Below are positions 46,229 to 54,287 of a stretch of DNA of 64,000 nucleotides, one piece after another. Both the position numbers and the translations under genes were made by a program. The notes under the pieces were generated by a model, which was not told the origin of the DNA, did not search any database, and saw nothing but the letters and a program-made list of their open reading frames with translations. Location: positions 1 to 64,000 of the forward strand of contig DATGZH010000017.1 of assembly GCA_035297265.1 (NCBI GenBank), in the 5' to 3' direction. Origin of the DNA: DATGZH01 sp035297265. GTDB lineage: Bacteria > Actinomycetota > Acidimicrobiia > Acidimicrobiales > RAAP-2. Within the stretch, counting starts at the first letter, position 1. Each line of letters opens with the position of its first letter.

Positions 46229-46301
46229 CGGGGAGTGGCGCAGCCGGTAGCGCGCCTGCTTTGGGGGCAGGAGGTCGGGGGTTCAAATCCCCCCTCCCCG
46301 A
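46229..46301 (+). tRNA. tRNA-Pro (UGG)
   Basis: The cloverleaf folds fully. The 7-bp acceptor stem pairs CGGGGAG (46229-46235) with CTCCCCG (46294-46300), with discriminator A 46301. The anticodon stem CCTGC/GCAGG encloses loop TTTGGGG with anticodon TGG at 46262-46264. The T arm GGGGG-TTCAAAT-CCCCC is perfect. The 3' CCA is not encoded. Confidence 0.95.
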
Positions 46302-46795
46302 CGTGCAACTTGGGGTCCACCCGTCCCTGACCAGGGTCGACGCAGCACGGGTGGCCCGTCTCGGCGGCATGATCGAAGGGCCCAGGACCGGGGTACAGCT
46401 GGTCCCAAGTGGGCACGGACACCGGTGACCGGCTCCTCGGCGGCCGCTACCACCTGACCGGCCCTCACCGACGATGTGGCGAGCGGCGAGGCGGCCGGCT
46501 CGATCAGCGCGCGCCCATGGCGCAAGCCGTGATGGTGCCGGCCTCCAGCGCCGCGACCTCAGCCGCCGCCGACGATCCCCTCGAGGCGACACCGGACTTC
46601 CGGGAAGCCTCGACGGCCCTTGCCCGCGGCGTCCGCAACGGCGCCGTCACCCAACCGGCGGGTGCCCTCTGCGGCACCGACCTCGGAGCGCTCAGCACGG
46701 CGCTCTGGCTCGGCCCGCTCCGTCCGACGCCGACGACACCGACCCGCCGACCAAGCACGGCAGGAGAAACGGTCAGGACGGCAACTGCCGGTCGA
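46302..46795. other. Intergenic stretch, possible decayed coding sequence
   Basis: Nearly 500 bp between tRNA-Pro and the DUF2252 gene (minus strand) contain no convincing gene. A plus-strand frame near 46409-46460 reads 'GTDTGDRLLGGRYHLTG', which resembles the very start of a bacterial serine/threonine kinase, but the expected glycine loop does not follow in any frame. I see no terminator hairpin. Confidence 0.35.
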
Positions 46796-48295
46796 CTACA
46801 GCCCGGTCTCGGCGACCAGCCGCCCGGAGCGCACGGCGGTCACGAGCGCCTCGTAGTCGCGCTCGTTCTGGTCGGCGTAGGCCGCCGAGAAGTCGGCGAT
46901 CGCCTCGTCGAAGACCTCGCCGGCGCCGAGATAGGAGGCGATGGCGATGCGGTCGCCCCACCGGGCATGCGCCCGGGCCAGGGTGCCCCCGCAGACCGCG
47001 GCATAGAGCAGGGCGCCCGAGTAGAGCATCACTTCGGGGTCCGCACTCCCCTTCCAGTCGTGGAGCTGGCGGATGTAGTAGTCGCGGGTGACACCGTCGA
47101 GCCCCTGGATCGTCTGCCAGCCCAAGAACACGTCACTCGCCCCCTGCATCAGGCGCTGGCCGGCGACGACCCGCTGGCCGTGGTGCTCGTGCGGGGTCCG
47201 GCCGGTGAACGGCTCGAGCACCGAGGCCACGGCTTCTTTCACCTGGAGGACGAGCGGGTCGCGCTCGTCCCGACCGACGAGGAGGAGGATGTAGCACCTC
47301 GTCCCGACGCTCCCCACGCCGACCACCTTGCGGGCGGCGTGCACATAGCGGAACTCCTCGAGCGGGTGATGGTCCACCGAGAGGGTGCGGCGGTAGGCGG
47401 CGAGGAGCTCTTTGATGTGGATCTCGGACTGCTCCCACTCCGACCCCGGGACGACGAGGTCCTCGATCGGGACGATCAGCGGCGGATCGGCCACGATGCG
47501 GAGCTCGTCGCCGACGTGGCCCACCCGACGGGTGAAGACCCGCAGGTTGTCGCGGGTCCTCGCCTTGGCCACGTAGTTCTCGGCCCGCGTCGCCGACTTC
47601 TCGGCCAAGCGACCCTGTCGGAGCTCCTGACGCACCTGGTCGAGCAGCACGCCCACCTCCAGGTGGTCGTACCAGACCTGCAGGGTGTCGGCGTTCGCCA
47701 CCTCGCGGAGGCGCTCCCGGTAGGCCCGGACCGCGGCCTTCACGAGGTCCCGACGGTCGACCCGGGCGTAGCCCCGGTAGCGGCCCATGATCTCGAAGCT
47801 GGCCGCCAGCCGCTTCACGTCCCACTCCCAGGGACCGGGCAGGGTCTCGTCGAAGTCGTTGATGTCGAAGATCATCCGGCGCTCGGGGGTGCCGAACACA
47901 CCGAAGTTCGACAGGTGGGCGTCGCCGCACAGCTGCACCGTGACCTTCGAGGTCGGGGTCGGCGCCAGGTCGTTGGCCATGACCGCCGCCGCCCCGCGGT
48001 AGAAGGTGAACGGGGACACGAGCATGCGTCCGTAGCGGATCGGCACGAGCTCCTGCACCCGCTCCCGGCCCTGCCGCTCGAGCACGGCGATCGGGTCCGG
48101 GCGGTCCGGCGCGGCCACGAACCGCCCGTGACTGGAGCGAGGCGCGTCCTTGCGGGCTGTCTTCCCCCGGGCCACCCGCTGGCTCACGTCGAGCCGCTGC
48201 CGCCGCCACGAGGAGGCGAACGTGGGGTCGCTCGTCGGCGTGGGACCCTCGGAGCCGGCCGATGCCCCATCCCTGGTGCTCGTGGCGTCGCTCAT
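46796..48295 (-). CDS. DUF2252 family protein (kinase-fold-like)
   Basis: A 499-residue protein of the DUF2252 family, distantly related to aminoglycoside-phosphotransferase/kinase folds. Family blocks include 'RYGRMLVSPFTFYRGAAAVMA', 'VQLCGDAHLSNFGVFG' (HxxN catalytic-loop-like), 'RRMIFDINDFDETLPGPWEWDVKRLAAS' (metal-binding DxD region) and 'VFLGWQTIQGLDGVTRDYYIRQLHDWKGS'. Length is typical. The phosphate acceptor is unknown. The N-terminal 45 residues are serine/threonine-rich and disordered. It is followed on the same strand by nothing before tRNA-Pro. Confidence 0.9.
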   Translation of the reverse strand: MSDATSTRDGASAGSEGPTPTSDPTFASSWRRQRLDVSQRVARGKTARKDAPRSSHGRFVAAPDRPDPIAVLERQGRERVQELVPIRYGRMLVSPFTFYRGAAAVMANDLAPTPTSKVTVQLCGDAHLSNFGVFGTPERRMIFDINDFDETLPGPWEWDVKRLAASFEIMGRYRGYARVDRRDLVKAAVRAYRERLREVANADTLQVWYDHLEVGVLLDQVRQELRQGRLAEKSATRAENYVAKARTRDNLRVFTRRVGHVGDELRIVADPPLIVPIEDLVVPGSEWEQSEIHIKELLAAYRRTLSVDHHPLEEFRYVHAARKVVGVGSVGTRCYILLLVGRDERDPLVLQVKEAVASVLEPFTGRTPHEHHGQRVVAGQRLMQGASDVFLGWQTIQGLDGVTRDYYIRQLHDWKGSADPEVMLYSGALLYAAVCGGTLARAHARWGDRIAIASYLGAGEVFDEAIADFSAAYADQNERDYEALVTAVRSGRLVAETGL

Positions 48296-48371
48296 GTGCC
48301 TTCTCTCGGACCGCAGTGCCTGGTACCTGCCACCGGCGACGGAGGCCGGCGGCGCGCCGGGGTGAGCGACC

Positions 48372-48857
48372 TCAGACGAGGATGCGCTCCTCGGGGGCCC
48401 GGACGCCGACGACGGCGAGCACCCGGCCGAGGCCGAGGAACATCCCGCAGCACATCGTGAGATCGGCCAGCTCGGCGTCGGTGAAGGCGGCGTGGAGACG
48501 CTGCCACAACTCGTCGTCCATGGCCAGGTAGTCGAGGGCGAAGCGTTCGGCGAACTCGGCCGCCAGACGTTCCCGGCCGCTGAGCCCCCCGGCGTGCCGC
48601 CAGTCGCTCACCGCGGTGTAGAAGGGCTCGTCGGCGCCGGCCACCGCGGCCTGCTTCGCCCGGGTGTCCTGGCACACCGCGCAGTCGTTGATGAGGGCGA
48701 TGGTCCAGCGAGCCGCTTCCCGCTCTCGCACCGGGAGCTTCGAGTGGTCGTAGACAGCGCTCGACAGCTGGCCCATCCCGACGGCCATCTCGGGACGCAT
48801 GAGGGCCCAGTCGATGTGCTCGCCCATGCCCTTGTCAGGGAACGAAAGTCGCGCCAT
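48372..48857 (-). CDS. Carboxymuconolactone decarboxylase/AhpD-like protein
   Basis: A 161-residue all-helical protein of the CMD/AhpD superfamily. The redox CxxC motif is in 'IALINDCAVCQDTRAKQA' (about 55-72), with the family's acidic and histidine relay nearby. A second helix pair is 'FTDAELADLTMCCGMFLGLGRVLAVVGV'. AhpD-like members act as thiol-disulfide peroxidase partners; others are decarboxylases. The CxxC favours the redox role. It lies 76 bp upstream of the DUF2252 gene on the same strand, so they may share a transcript. Confidence 0.85.
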   Translation of the reverse strand: MARLSFPDKGMGEHIDWALMRPEMAVGMGQLSSAVYDHSKLPVREREAARWTIALINDCAVCQDTRAKQAAVAGADEPFYTAVSDWRHAGGLSGRERLAAEFAERFALDYLAMDDELWQRLHAAFTDAELADLTMCCGMFLGLGRVLAVVGVRAPEERILV

Positions 48858-49121
48858 GGGCCAAGGGTAGCCACTCGCCTGCCAGGTGGGGAGGGGGTCG
48901 GCCGACAGCTGGCGTGCCGCTCGTACCGGCCAGCACCTTCGACTCCGCCTCGAAGCGGCACCGCATCCGGTTCGTCTTCGCCGGCTGCGTCATCGGATGG
49001 CGCTCGGCGAGGCTCGCCCGGTACGGCGAGCCACCTTCGAAGAACGACCGGGAGGCACCGCACCGTCGGGCTGACCGGCGCCTGGTGACGAGGCGGAGGC
49101 ACCCGATGGCACGATGGCGCG

Positions 49122-50360
49122 GTGGCCCGACCCGGATCGTCTCGCCGCCCACGCTCGAGCGCCAGCTGGCGTGGGGAGATGGTGGCGCAGCTCGAAGCGA
49201 TGCGGGCGATACGCAGCCCGGCCGTCCGGGGTGCCTTCCTCGCCGTGCCCCGCGAGGCCTTCGTCCCCGAGATCGAGGCGGGCGACGGCCTCGAAGCCGT
49301 CTACCGTCCCGACGCTGCCCTCGTCACCGCGACGGACCGGCGCGGCCTCCCGATCAGCTCGTCGTCCGCCCCGAGCATCATGGCCCCGATGCTCGAGGCC
49401 CTCGAGCTCCGCCCGGGGCTGTCGGTCCTCGAGATCGGCGCCGGGACCGGCTACCAGGCCGCGCTGCTGCAGCGGCTGGTCGGCGCGGAGGGCCGGGTGA
49501 CCACGCTCGACCTCGAGCCCGCCTTCGCCCTGCGGGCCGCTGACGCCCTCCGGGACGCCGGGTACGACTGCGAGGTCGTCGTCGGCGACGGCCACCTCGG
49601 CTGGCCGGCCCGGGCCCCGTTCGACCGCATCGTCGTGACCGCCAGTGCCGACCGGGTGCCCCGGGCCTGGCGGGACCAGCTCGTCGACGCCGGGCTCGTC
49701 GAGTTGCCCTTGCGCTTGCCAGCGGTCGGCCCGCTCCAGGGGGTGGTGACCTTCCGACGCGACGGGGTCAGCCTCCGGTCGACCGCGGTCATCCCGGGCG
49801 GGTTCATGCCGTTGCGGGCCGACGGCCGGCCCGGCACCGTCGGCCCCTCGCTCCGGGCGTCGGTGGCCACCACCGGCCGCTCGCCACTCCTCAGATATGT
49901 GGAGGGTGCTCGCCTGGCCAACCTCTCGGGGAGCGCGTCGCGCCGCGTCCTCCGGCTGCTGCTCGAAACGCCTCGGCGCGTGCGGACCGTCCGGGTCACC
50001 GAGGCCGGCGGCCTCATCCTCTACCTGACCTGGCTCGGGGACCGAGGGGTCCTCTCGTGCCACATCGACGGTCGTTACGGCGTGGCCGTCGTCGGGCCCG
50101 GCGGCGAGAGCTTGGCCGCGCTCACCCGGGCACCCGGGAAGGCGGGCCGCCTCGAGGCCTGGGGGGACGAGCGGGCCAGCGGCCGATTGCGAACGCTCAT
50201 CGAAGGCTGGGAGCGCCGCGGTCGTCCGGGACTGGAGGACCTGCGGGTGACGGTGACCTACGGCCGAACCCCGGTCCCGGTCGGGGGTCGCACCGTCGAG
50301 GCGGGCGAGTCGACCCTCCACGTCGACTGGTCGCCGGGGTCGAGCTCGTCGCCCACCTGA
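49122..50360 (+). CDS. Protein-L-isoaspartate O-methyltransferase family protein
   Basis: A 412-residue protein from GTG 49122. Residues 15-215 match the PCMT core: 'MVAQLEAMRAIRSPAVRGAFLAVPREAFVPE', 'SSSAPSIMAPMLEALEL', SAM motif I 'VLEIGAGTGYQAALLQRLVG' and 'FDRIVVTASADRVPRAW'. The C-terminal 200 residues are not part of classical PCMT and look strand-rich, similar to methyltransferases fused to an extra domain in actinobacteria. Classical members repair isoaspartyl residues by methylation; whether this longer form does so is uncertain. It begins a plus-strand run of four closely spaced genes. Confidence 0.82.
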   Translation: MARPGSSRRPRSSASWRGEMVAQLEAMRAIRSPAVRGAFLAVPREAFVPEIEAGDGLEAVYRPDAALVTATDRRGLPISSSSAPSIMAPMLEALELRPGLSVLEIGAGTGYQAALLQRLVGAEGRVTTLDLEPAFALRAADALRDAGYDCEVVVGDGHLGWPARAPFDRIVVTASADRVPRAWRDQLVDAGLVELPLRLPAVGPLQGVVTFRRDGVSLRSTAVIPGGFMPLRADGRPGTVGPSLRASVATTGRSPLLRYVEGARLANLSGSASRRVLRLLLETPRRVRTVRVTEAGGLILYLTWLGDRGVLSCHIDGRYGVAVVGPGGESLAALTRAPGKAGRLEAWGDERASGRLRTLIEGWERRGRPGLEDLRVTVTYGRTPVPVGGRTVEAGESTLHVDWSPGSSSSPT

Positions 50361-50382
50361 CCGGGTTTCGTACGCTGGGAGC

Positions 50383-51129
50383 GTGAACGGCATGACGGGA
50401 CCGCCGCGGACGACGGAGGAGGGCGACGGAGACGGGACCGACCGGCTGCTCGCCGCGCAGCGCACTTACTACGACCGGCGAGCGCCTCACTACGACCAGT
50501 GGTGGGAGCGACGGGGCCTGTACGACCGGGGGGAGGAGGAGAACCGGGCCTGGCAGGAGGAGATCGCCATGGTCGAGCGGGCGCTCGGGGACTTCGGGGT
50601 CACCGGCGACGTCCTCGAGCTGGCGGGCGGCACCGGCTGGTGGACCTCCCGCCTGGCCCGCACGGCCCGATCGCTCACCGTGGTCGACGCCTCGCCGCAG
50701 GCCCTCAAGCGCAACCGGCGACGCACCGGGCGCCCCGACGTCACCTACGTCGAGGCCGATCTCTTCTCCTGGACGCCCGAACGCCGGTACCACGTCGTGT
50801 TCTTCTCGTTCTGGCTCTCCCACGTGCCGAGGGGGCGCGTGGACGCCTTCTTCGACCTCGTGGCCGCCAGCCTCGACCCCACCGGCCGGGTGTTCCTCGT
50901 CGACAACCGCCTCGACCCTGACGGCGGGCGACCCGACCCCTACGTCATCGAGTACGGGAGCGACGTCCAGCGCCGGCGGCTGCCCGACGGCTCCGAGCAC
51001 CCGGTGGTGAAGGTGCACTACGAGCCGCCCGACCTGGTCGCACTGCTCGAAGGACGCGGTTGGACGGCGCAGGCCGACGGCACGCGCCGTCTTGTCTGGG
51101 CGAGCACCCTGGCCGGGTCCGCGCCATGA
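50383..51129 (+). CDS. Class I SAM-dependent methyltransferase
   Basis: A 248-residue methyltransferase from GTG 50383, 22 bp after the PCMT-like gene. Motif I is 'GDVLELAGGTGWWTSRLAR', unusual in having 'AGGTG', followed by 'LTVVDASPQALKRN' and 'VTYVEADLFSWTPERRYHVVFFSFWLSHVP'. The N-terminal 'YYDRRAPHYDQWWERRGLYDRG' is typical of a branch acting on small molecules. The acceptor is unknown. The VOC protein gene overlaps its stop by four bases. Confidence 0.85.
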   Translation: MNGMTGPPRTTEEGDGDGTDRLLAAQRTYYDRRAPHYDQWWERRGLYDRGEEENRAWQEEIAMVERALGDFGVTGDVLELAGGTGWWTSRLARTARSLTVVDASPQALKRNRRRTGRPDVTYVEADLFSWTPERRYHVVFFSFWLSHVPRGRVDAFFDLVAASLDPTGRVFLVDNRLDPDGGRPDPYVIEYGSDVQRRRLPDGSEHPVVKVHYEPPDLVALLEGRGWTAQADGTRRLVWASTLAGSAP

Positions 51130-51584
51130 CGGGCTCCGAGCGGCGGCTCGACCACGTCGGGTTCACCGTGAGCGACCTCCAGACCTCGGTCGCCTTCTAC
51201 CGTGACGTCGTCGGGTGCCGTGTCCTCCTCCCCCACGTGGCCACCGGCGGGACGTGGTTCGACATGCTGACCGGCAACGAGGGGGCGGCGATCGACGTGG
51301 CGCTCCTCGGCCTCGGCCAGGTCACGCTGCAGCTCGTGGCCTACCGGGCCGGGGGCGCCCCCGGTGGTCCGACGGGCCACGCCCACGTGGGCAACGCCCA
51401 CTTGAGCGTGGAGGTCGCCGACCTCGACGGCCTCCACGCCCGGCTCACGGCCAGCGGCCGGGGTGACCCGACCCCGATCGTCGATCTGCCAGCCCCGGGG
51501 CGACGCAGTTTCTACGTCACCGACCCCGACGGCGTGCCGGTCGAGTTCATGGGCCGGTCCGACGACGGGCCGCCGGTAGCTTGA
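51126..51584 (+). CDS. VOC (glyoxalase/dioxygenase) superfamily protein
   Basis: A 152-residue protein with the two-module VOC fold: 'LDHVGFTVSDLQTSVAFYRDVVGCRVL' carries the first metal histidine, 'AHVGNAHLSVEVADLDGLHARL' the second-module strand and histidines, and 'RRSFYVTDPDGVPVEFMG' the glutamate. These residues fit a metal site as in glyoxalase I or methylmalonyl-CoA epimerase. ATG 51126 overlaps the methyltransferase stop. The specific reaction is unknown. Confidence 0.87.
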   Translation: MTGSERRLDHVGFTVSDLQTSVAFYRDVVGCRVLLPHVATGGTWFDMLTGNEGAAIDVALLGLGQVTLQLVAYRAGGAPGGPTGHAHVGNAHLSVEVADLDGLHARLTASGRGDPTPIVDLPAPGRRSFYVTDPDGVPVEFMGRSDDGPPVA

Positions 51585-51590
51585 GGCCCG

Positions 51591-52058
51591 ATGGCGCTCA
51601 CGGCCAAGATCCTCACGGTCTCGGACTCGGTCGCCCGCGGCGAGCGGGAGGACCGCTCCGGTCAGGCGCTGGCCGACGTGCTCGGCGCGCACGGCTTCGA
51701 CGTGCTCGAGCGGCGCACGGTGGCCGACGACCGGGCGGCCATCGGGCGGACCCTGAAGGAGCTGGCCGCCGACTTCGCCGGCCTCGTGGTGACGACCGGC
51801 GGGACCGGCTTCGCCCCGACCGACGTCACCCCCGAGGCCACGGCCGACGTGGTGGACCGGAGCGCGCCGGGCCTCGCTGAGGCCATGCGGGCGGTCAACC
51901 CCCTCGGGCGGCTGTCTCGGGCCAACGCCGGCACGCTCGGGCCGGCGCTCGTCGTGAACACGCCCGGCTCGCCGTCGGGCGCCCGGGAGTGCCTCGAGGC
52001 GGTGGTCGACGTCCTCCCCCACGCCTTGGAGCTCCTCGCCGGCGGCCACCCCCACTGA
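51591..52058 (+). CDS. MoaB/Mog family molybdopterin adenylyltransferase
   Basis: A 155-residue protein of the MogA/MoaB group, which adenylates molybdopterin before molybdenum insertion. It shows 'KILTVSDSVARGEREDRSGQ', 'LVVTTGGTGFAPTDVTPEAT' (the conserved GGTG..P.D.TPEA signature), 'VNPLGRLSRANAGTLG' and 'VVNTPGSPSGARECLEAV'. No other molybdenum-cofactor gene is near, and it follows the VOC gene by 6 bp. Whether it is catalytically Mog or the MoaB variant is not clear. Confidence 0.92.
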   Translation: MALTAKILTVSDSVARGEREDRSGQALADVLGAHGFDVLERRTVADDRAAIGRTLKELAADFAGLVVTTGGTGFAPTDVTPEATADVVDRSAPGLAEAMRAVNPLGRLSRANAGTLGPALVVNTPGSPSGARECLEAVVDVLPHALELLAGGHPH

Positions 52059-52156
52059 CGCCGAACCACCTGGCCACGACGTCGACGCCCGCCGCTCCGT
52101 AGCATTGAGCTGGCCGGGCGGGAATCTCCCCCTCGCCGCCGACGTACTGCCCCCTC

Positions 52157-53491
52157 ATGATCGCCACCCCACCCACCAGGTACGCCCACAGCGGCGACGC
52201 CCACATCGCCTATCAGGTGACGGGCAGCGCCCCGCTCGACGTGGTCCTCGTGCTCGGCGGCGCCAGCACGTCGGTGCTCTGGGAGGACCAGCTGGCCTCG
52301 CGCTTCTTCCGGCGGCTCACGTCGTTCTCCCGGCTCGTCACCTTCGACCAGCGCGGCGTCGGCCGGTCCGACCCCGTGGTGCCGGGCCAGCCCCCCACAC
52401 TCGAGGAGCGGGTGGACGACCTGAAGGCGGTGATGGAGGCGGCCGGCCTGGAGCGGGCCGCCCTCTTCGGGACGAGCGACGGCGGCGCGGTGGCCATGAC
52501 GTTCGCCGCCACCTACCCCGAGCACACGACGGCGCTCGTCCTCTACAACACCTGGGCCCGGCTGGCCTGGGCCGAGGACTACCCCTGGGGCCACCCGCCC
52601 GAGATGCTCGAGGCCGGCTACGACCTCTACCGCTCGGCCTGGGGGACCGGCTTCAGCATCCAGTTCGCCGCGCCGAGCCTGGCCAAGCAGCCGGGGATGC
52701 GGCAATCCTGGGCCCGACACGAACAGGCCACCGGCAGCCCGGGACAGGCCATCGCGGTCACCCAGATGGCCATGGGCCTCGACATCCGGCCCATCCTCCC
52801 GGCCGTGTCGGTGCCGACGCTCGTCCTCCACACGGCGGGCAACGCGGTGAGCCCGCCGGAGCACGGGCACTACCTGGCGGACCACATCCCGGCCGCCCGC
52901 TACGTGGAGCTCCCGGGCAACGACCACATGATCGTGGCCGGCGACACCGAGGCCGTCCTCGACGAGGTCGAGCAGTTCCTCACTGGTACACGTCTCAGCC
53001 GCGACGTCGACCGGGCCCTCTACACGATCCTCTTCGTCGACGTCGTGGACTCCACCCGCCGTATCGCCGAGATCGGCGACCGGCGGTGGGCCGAGCTCCT
53101 CGAACGCCTGCTCGCCGTGGCCCGGGCCGAGCTGACCACCTACCGGGGACATGAGGTGAAGGAGACGGGCGACGGCCTCCTCGCCACCTTCGACGGCCCG
53201 GGTCGGGCCATCGAGTGCGCCCTCGCCATAGTCGCCCAGGCCAAGACGCTCGGGCTCGAGGTCCGCGCCGGCGTGCACACCGGTGAGTGCGAGATCACCC
53301 CGACCGACATCGCCGGCATGGCGGTGCACATCGGGGCCCGGATCGGGGCGCTCGCCGAGCCCAACGAGGTCCTGGTCTCGAAGACAGTGAAGGACCTCGT
53401 CGCCGGCTCACCGCACGTCTTCGTGGACCGGGGCGACCACGAACTGCGGGGCGTGCCCGGCGAGTGGCGGCTCCTGGCCGTGGCCAGCTGA
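52157..53491 (+). CDS. Alpha/beta hydrolase fused to a class III adenylate/guanylate cyclase
   Basis: A 444-residue fusion. Residues 1-275 are an alpha/beta hydrolase: oxyanion region 'VLVLGGAS', 'FDQRGVGRSDP', nucleophile elbow 'LFGTSDGGAVAMTFA' (GxSxG), and catalytic histidine in 'ELPGNDHMIVAGD'. Residues 285-442 form a class III cyclase domain: metal-binding Asp in 'YTILFVDVVDSTRRIAE', second Asp in 'VKETGDGLLATF', and 'GMAVHIGARIGALAEPNEVLVS'. It could make cAMP or cGMP in response to a ligand or reaction in the hydrolase part. Such fusions occur in mycobacteria; the trigger is unknown. Confidence 0.88.
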   Translation: MIATPPTRYAHSGDAHIAYQVTGSAPLDVVLVLGGASTSVLWEDQLASRFFRRLTSFSRLVTFDQRGVGRSDPVVPGQPPTLEERVDDLKAVMEAAGLERAALFGTSDGGAVAMTFAATYPEHTTALVLYNTWARLAWAEDYPWGHPPEMLEAGYDLYRSAWGTGFSIQFAAPSLAKQPGMRQSWARHEQATGSPGQAIAVTQMAMGLDIRPILPAVSVPTLVLHTAGNAVSPPEHGHYLADHIPAARYVELPGNDHMIVAGDTEAVLDEVEQFLTGTRLSRDVDRALYTILFVDVVDSTRRIAEIGDRRWAELLERLLAVARAELTTYRGHEVKETGDGLLATFDGPGRAIECALAIVAQAKTLGLEVRAGVHTGECEITPTDIAGMAVHIGARIGALAEPNEVLVSKTVKDLVAGSPHVFVDRGDHELRGVPGEWRLLAVAS

Positions 53492-53505
53492 CGCCGTCGG
53501 GCGGC

Positions 53506-53994
53506 TCAGGTCGACAGCTCCTTCACGTTGCCGGCTGCGTCACGCCCCCAGACGGTCACGTCGTTCGCGCGGTGGTTCGGCGGCTCGCCGGCGGTGGGAG
53601 TGAGGAAGTACACCGTCACCTGGTGGTCACTCTTGGAGAAGGCCACCTGGACGTCGGCGGTGGCGCCGGAGACCCACACGAAGTGCATCGGCACCTGAGC
53701 CTGCTTCGCCGCCGTGATGGCCGCGGTGAGGCCGGCGACGAGAACGGGCGCGATGGGCTGGGCGCCCGGCCACCAGTCGTCGCCGCCACCGAGCCAGTGG
53801 TCTTTGAAGTGGTCGATCGCCTCCTGCGGCAGTTGCCCGAGGCGCGCCTGCGCGAGTGCCCCGAGATCGGCGTCGGGTTGGAGCGCCGCGAGCGCCGCGT
53901 CGTAATTGGCCAAGAAGTTGGCGGACTGGCCGCCGAAGTGACTGTCCAGAAATTTGAGATGTGGGCCCTTGGTGATGGGTATCTGGACCAGCAT
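53506..53994 (-). CDS. Protein of unknown function
   Basis: A 162-residue soluble protein beginning 'MLVQIPITKGPHLKFLDSHFGG'. There are helical segments in the middle ('AQARLGQLPQEAIDHFKDHW', 'VLVAGLTAAITAAKQAQVP') and a strand-rich end ('HFVWVSGATADVQVAF', 'HQVTVYFLTP'). No signal peptide, cysteine cluster or catalytic motif is seen. It lies convergently to the hydrolase-cyclase gene with 14 bp between stop codons. I do not recognise a family. Confidence 0.65.
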   Translation of the reverse strand: MLVQIPITKGPHLKFLDSHFGGQSANFLANYDAALAALQPDADLGALAQARLGQLPQEAIDHFKDHWLGGGDDWWPGAQPIAPVLVAGLTAAITAAKQAQVPMHFVWVSGATADVQVAFSKSDHQVTVYFLTPTAGEPPNHRANDVTVWGRDAAGNVKELST

Positions 53995-54104
53995 GGCGAC
54001 CCCCTTGGTCTGGCTGTCGGCAAGTCCGCCGAACCTTAACGCCAGCCCACTTGGGGGGCCACCGGTGATGCTCTGGATTGCGGGACGGCGCGGCGGACGC
54101 CACG

Positions 54105-54287
54105 ATGGAGATCGTGCAACTCGACCTGACTGACGAAGAGGCCGCGCTGCTCGCTGCGGCCATCGACGAGGCGCTCGGTGAGATGAGCTCGGAGATCGCC
54201 GGCACCGACAACCCGGCGTACCGGGCGGACCTCAACCGTCGACGAGACCACTTCCGCGCGATCCGCGCCCGGCTGCCCGGCGCCTGA
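54105..54287 (+). CDS. Small acidic protein common in actinobacteria
   Basis: A 60-residue protein from ATG 54105: 'MEIVQLDLTDEEAALLAAAI' followed by 'GEMSSEIAGTDNPAYR' and a basic helical end. The pattern 'L.LTDEEA.LL...L...L..MS.EIA.TDNP..R..L' recurs in small unannotated actinobacterial proteins. Its last 56 bp overlap the 3' end of the GGDEF-EAL gene on the other strand. Function unknown. Confidence 0.7.
   Translation: MEIVQLDLTDEEAALLAAAIDEALGEMSSEIAGTDNPAYRADLNRRRDHFRAIRARLPGA

Noticed and set aside
46409..48460. Long plus-strand frame opposite the DUF2252 gene
   Set aside because: Low-complexity shadow of the DUF2252 gene; only its first dozen residues were considered, as a possible kinase fossil.
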